Positions 61,976 to 64,000 of a DNA stretch of 64,000 nt are shown piece by piece. Source of the DNA: Mongoliibacter ruber. GTDB taxonomy: Bacteria > Bacteroidota > Bacteroidia > Cytophagales > Cyclobacteriaceae. The stretch spans positions 62,001-126,000 of the forward strand of contig NZ_PVTR01000012.1 in the NCBI RefSeq assembly GCF_003003005.1. The letters are read 5' to 3'. The notes below the pieces were generated by a model that did no database searches, had not been told where the DNA came from, and saw only the letters and a program-made list of their open reading frames with translations. Numbering within the stretch: position 1 is the stretch's first letter; the number at the start of each line of letters is the position of its first letter. The position numbers and the translations under genes are program-made.

Positions 61976-62238
61976 ACCCTTTTTCGTCTCTTGAGCTCAG
62001 CATTAATTTGACCCAATTCTAAAACCGGTATAAATATCCCTCCAATAATGATCAGAGGAAGCATCACTTTCAACAATTGATTTTGCAGCTCCGAGAATAA
62101 GATGAAATAACCATAAATTAAGATTAACAAAGCTGGAATGAACATAATTGCCAAAAGTATCTTTCTGGATTTTATTAGTTTTCGCGTAGGAATAGCTTGT
62201 AATCTTGAATTAACCATGACTATAACATTTTGAATCAT
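61972..62238 (-). CDS. Small membrane protein with two helices
   Basis: An 88-residue protein with two hydrophobic segments (LLAIMFIPALLILIYGYFILF and LLKVMLPLIIIGGIFIPVLELG) between Lys/Arg-rich ends, so both ends are probably cytoplasmic. No family is recognised. The small size means the call rests on the clear two-helix pattern. Confidence 0.6.
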   Translation of the reverse strand: MIQNVIVMVNSRLQAIPTRKLIKSRKILLAIMFIPALLILIYGYFILFSELQNQLLKVMLPLIIIGGIFIPVLELGQINAELKRRKRV

Positions 62239-62271
62239 AGCAATTTATAAAATCGTTAAAAAAAATAAAAG

Positions 62272-62727
62272 TTAAGTTTTTATTAACTTTTGAAAGCAAA
62301 GGCTGTTCTCCACTTCTTGATATTGTCCATAATTTTCAGTCTGTTGATAGCCTGATTTCCTGTAGAGCTGAATGGCTGCAGCTTGATTTACACCTGTCTC
62401 CAAAATACAATAGCTGTAATTCAATTCCTTAGCCCATAATTCCAGTTCCTTCAATATAAATCCTGCACATCCATTCCCTCTATGATCGGGACGGACAAAC
62501 ATTCGCTTGATTTCCATTTTATCTTCATCGTATTTTTTGATGGCACCGCAACCCACAGGAGCCCCAAACAGGTAAGCCACAACCACATGATGAATATTGT
62601 CAAGATGGTTGAACTGATGGTAAAAATCATGGTCATCCCCATCCATGATGGCTAATTCCTTATCCAATTCTTCAACCAAGGCTACAAAGTCAGGGGCGCT
62701 GGCTTGTGTTCTGATAAATTCAATCAT
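62272..62727 (-). CDS. GNAT family N-acetyltransferase
   Basis: A 151-residue protein with the GNAT fold: GCGAIKKYDEDKMEIKRMFV is the strand 4 region and RPDHRGNGCAGFILKELE is the acetyl-CoA pyrophosphate loop (R-x-x-G-x-G/A). ILETGVNQAAAIQLYRKSGY is the typical C-terminal part. It is distinct from the GNAT at 5376. The substrate is unknown. It is the last gene before a small membrane protein. Confidence 0.9.
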   Translation of the reverse strand: MIEFIRTQASAPDFVALVEELDKELAIMDGDDHDFYHQFNHLDNIHHVVVAYLFGAPVGCGAIKKYDEDKMEIKRMFVRPDHRGNGCAGFILKELELWAKELNYSYCILETGVNQAAAIQLYRKSGYQQTENYGQYQEVENSLCFQKLIKT

Positions 62728-62758
62728 TTGCAGGAGAGATAATAGGTTTGATGAAGTT

Positions 62759-63202
62759 TTATTGAGATGGAAGCATATTACGGATAGCTGCTATCTTCCA
62801 ACCTTCAGTGGTCATGACTACTACGAAAGTACTCCACATATTTCGTTCAACTCCATTTTCACCTATAATGTCATATTTCGTGTCTACAATAGCATTTTGT
62901 TGATTCAGGTACCTGATATTCTCGATACTTAGCTTTCTGGTTCCAGGGTTATTGGAGGAGCTTTTTTTCATTCCTTCTACAGCATCTTCAATCCCCTTTC
63001 TCCACTCGCCGGAAGACACCAATTGATCCACGTCTATCAAAAATAAGGAGCGGAGCAAAGGTTCATCTTTATTCTCGCGAGCTGTATTATAATTCGAAAT
63101 TAACTGCTCAATAGCATCATTGGCTTTGACTCTGAAGTCCTCCTGAGCTTTTAACTCAAAACCAATGCAAAGGATAAAACCCAGAAAAATATAAAATTTC
63201 AT
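62759..63202 (-). CDS. NTF2-like (DUF4440-type) exported protein
   Basis: A 147-residue protein with a signal peptide (FYIFLGFILCIGFELKA) and an NTF2-like fold: NDAIEQLISNYNTARENKDEPLLRSLF, GTRKLSIENIRYLNQQNAIV, and the C-terminal WSTFVVVMTTEGWKIAAIRNM. Members bind or act on small molecules in many ways. The gene lies 31 bases upstream of the GNAT gene on the same strand. Confidence 0.8.
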   Translation of the reverse strand: MKFYIFLGFILCIGFELKAQEDFRVKANDAIEQLISNYNTARENKDEPLLRSLFLIDVDQLVSSGEWRKGIEDAVEGMKKSSSNNPGTRKLSIENIRYLNQQNAIVDTKYDIIGENGVERNMWSTFVVVMTTEGWKIAAIRNMLPSQ

Positions 63203-63293
63203 AATGTATTCTTTGATGGACCTTCAAGTTAAAACCAAAATAATGGAATGTAAAACCAATCAGGCTAGAATTGAATTTCAACTATGAAAAATC

Positions 63294-63322
63294 AAAAAAA
63301 GCCGCCCAATTGCAGGCGGCTT
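63294..63322 (-). terminator. Rho-independent terminator of the DUF4394 gene
   Basis: On the minus strand, AAGCCGCC and GGCGGCTT pair around TGCAATTG, followed by TTTTTTT. It lies 25 bases after the stop of the DUF4394 gene. Confidence 0.9.
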
Positions 63323-63346
63323 AGGTTTTTAAGCAACATTTAATTT

Positions 63347-63998
63347 TTAAAATCCAAGACCTACTGCCATAGCTACGGCAGAAACGTTGAAATCTGAAAT
63401 TTTTGTTACCTCTGCAGTAGTGATATTGATACTGTACACCCCAGTCATACCATCCACGGTCAATAAGGCAAATGCCATATCAGAATCGCCGCCAATGTCA
63501 AAGCCATTTTCAGCTGTAAATTCAATCCCCAAAGAGCCTATTTCTACCAAACCACCATCATTTGGCGGATCTTGCTTGTAAAGCATATTGTTGTCACTAT
63601 CCAACACATATAGCACAGTACTGCTTGCTGTCGCTACATTATTGGTGTATGCAGCTCCGTTTACAAATGGCATCCCTGGATTTAGATCTCCATCCACAGC
63701 CACGACAGTTCCCAAATCAGGATGCAACCTGAGGTTTTGACCTGTATTGCTTACCAGCCTGATTCTATCTACAGTTGGGTTGAAGTCAAAGCCAAAACTT
63801 TCTCCCTCCAACATCGGCGTCAATCCCTCCCCTACAGGACTGACCGAACCGTTTGCTGTATTTACAGTCATGATTCTACTTTGGTTGGTGATGGCATAAA
63901 GTGCACCATTTGCCGGTCTAAAATCAAGCCCTACGACCATTTCACCTTCATTCAATCCTGTAATGTCTACCGGGTTAGAGCTTGGGCTCATGGGGTTG
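63347..63998 (-). CDS. DUF4394 protein, 5' end outside window
   Basis: The C-terminal 217 or so residues of a DUF4394 protein. The frame continues to the edge (FNPM just before the first Met shown at 63991), so the internal Met is not the start. The repeats GLDFRPANGALYAITNQSR, FGFDFNPTVDRIRLVSNTGQNLRLHP and VLYVLDSDNNMLYKQDPPNDG are DUF4394 beta-propeller blades. The missing part probably holds the signal peptide and a lipobox. Function is unknown; exported. Confidence 0.85.
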   Translation of the reverse strand, partial: NPMSPSSNPVDITGLNEGEMVVGLDFRPANGALYAITNQSRIMTVNTANGSVSPVGEGLTPMLEGESFGFDFNPTVDRIRLVSNTGQNLRLHPDLGTVVAVDGDLNPGMPFVNGAAYTNNVATASSTVLYVLDSDNNMLYKQDPPNDGGLVEIGSLGIEFTAENGFDIGGDSDMAFALLTVDGMTGVYSINITTAEVTKISDFNVSAVAMAVGLGF

Positions 63999-64000
63999 AA

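Noticed and set aside
1-64000. tRNA or rRNA genes
   Set aside because: No T-loop (GGTTCGAATCC type) with a matching acceptor stem was found by eye; a covariance search would be needed to be sure.

Overview
The window looks like chromosomal DNA of a Bacteroidota bacterium, most likely Cytophagales and possibly Cyclobacteriaceae. This rests on the AT-leaning sequence, the many Bacteroidota-type lipoproteins with acidic residues after the lipobox cysteine, SusC-like receptors with N-terminal carboxypeptidase-regulatory domains, TAnnTTTG-type -7 promoter elements, and families common in that phylum (DUF5916, DUF4136, DUF4394, WbqC, CtlX). I found no phage, insertion sequence, CRISPR array, rRNA or tRNA. 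The genus is inference; no search could be run.

Layout. 1-8.7 kb: the end of a Gfo/Idh/MocA oxidoreductase, a glyoxalase-like protein and a HutG-like arginase-family enzyme, then a run that reads as cell-wall turnover (amidase_2, GHL10 lipoprotein, GNAT, AmpG-like permease, NagZ-like GH3). 8.7-19.3 kb: small lipoproteins including a tandem pair, a metallophosphatase, a ModF-like twin ABC ATPase with one decayed ATP site, dtd, a Rossmann-fold protein, YkvA, an IscA-like protein without its C-terminal cysteines, a PaaE-like flavin/2Fe-2S reductase and a DUF5916 outer-membrane protein. 19.4-27.1 kb: purB, a winged-helix gene remnant, a SulP transporter behind a perfect 16-bp palindrome, a CtlX-like hydrolase, a propeller-like protein and a K+/H+ antiporter. 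27.1-32 kb: a GH13 lipoprotein, small proteins and a fatty-acid desaturase.

32.2-35.2 kb is a molybdate module: a ModE-type regulator, a ModE-like operator lying on the promoter, a sulfite-oxidase-fold lipoprotein, then modA, modB and modC. 35.5-42.7 kb: a Crp/Fnr regulator with a barrel-like protein, a PRC-barrel pair, and a two-component system next to an outer-membrane beta-barrel receptor.

42.9-49.7 kb is the most distinctive block: a TonB-dependent receptor followed on the same strand by three lipoproteins (beta-helix, beta-propeller, leucine-rich repeat) and no SusD. It is the best candidate here for an undescribed surface uptake or binding system. 50-64 kb is mostly housekeeping: nucleoside hydrolase, ClpC, WbqC, threonylcarbamoyl-AMP synthase, NUDIX, MltG, thioesterase, YihY, Pta-AckA, a GNAT, an NTF2-like protein and a DUF4394 protein cut by the window edge.

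Most starts were trimmed from the longest open frame to the ATG that begins a signal peptide or conserved domain; three genes keep a GTG or TTG start because no ATG is available.
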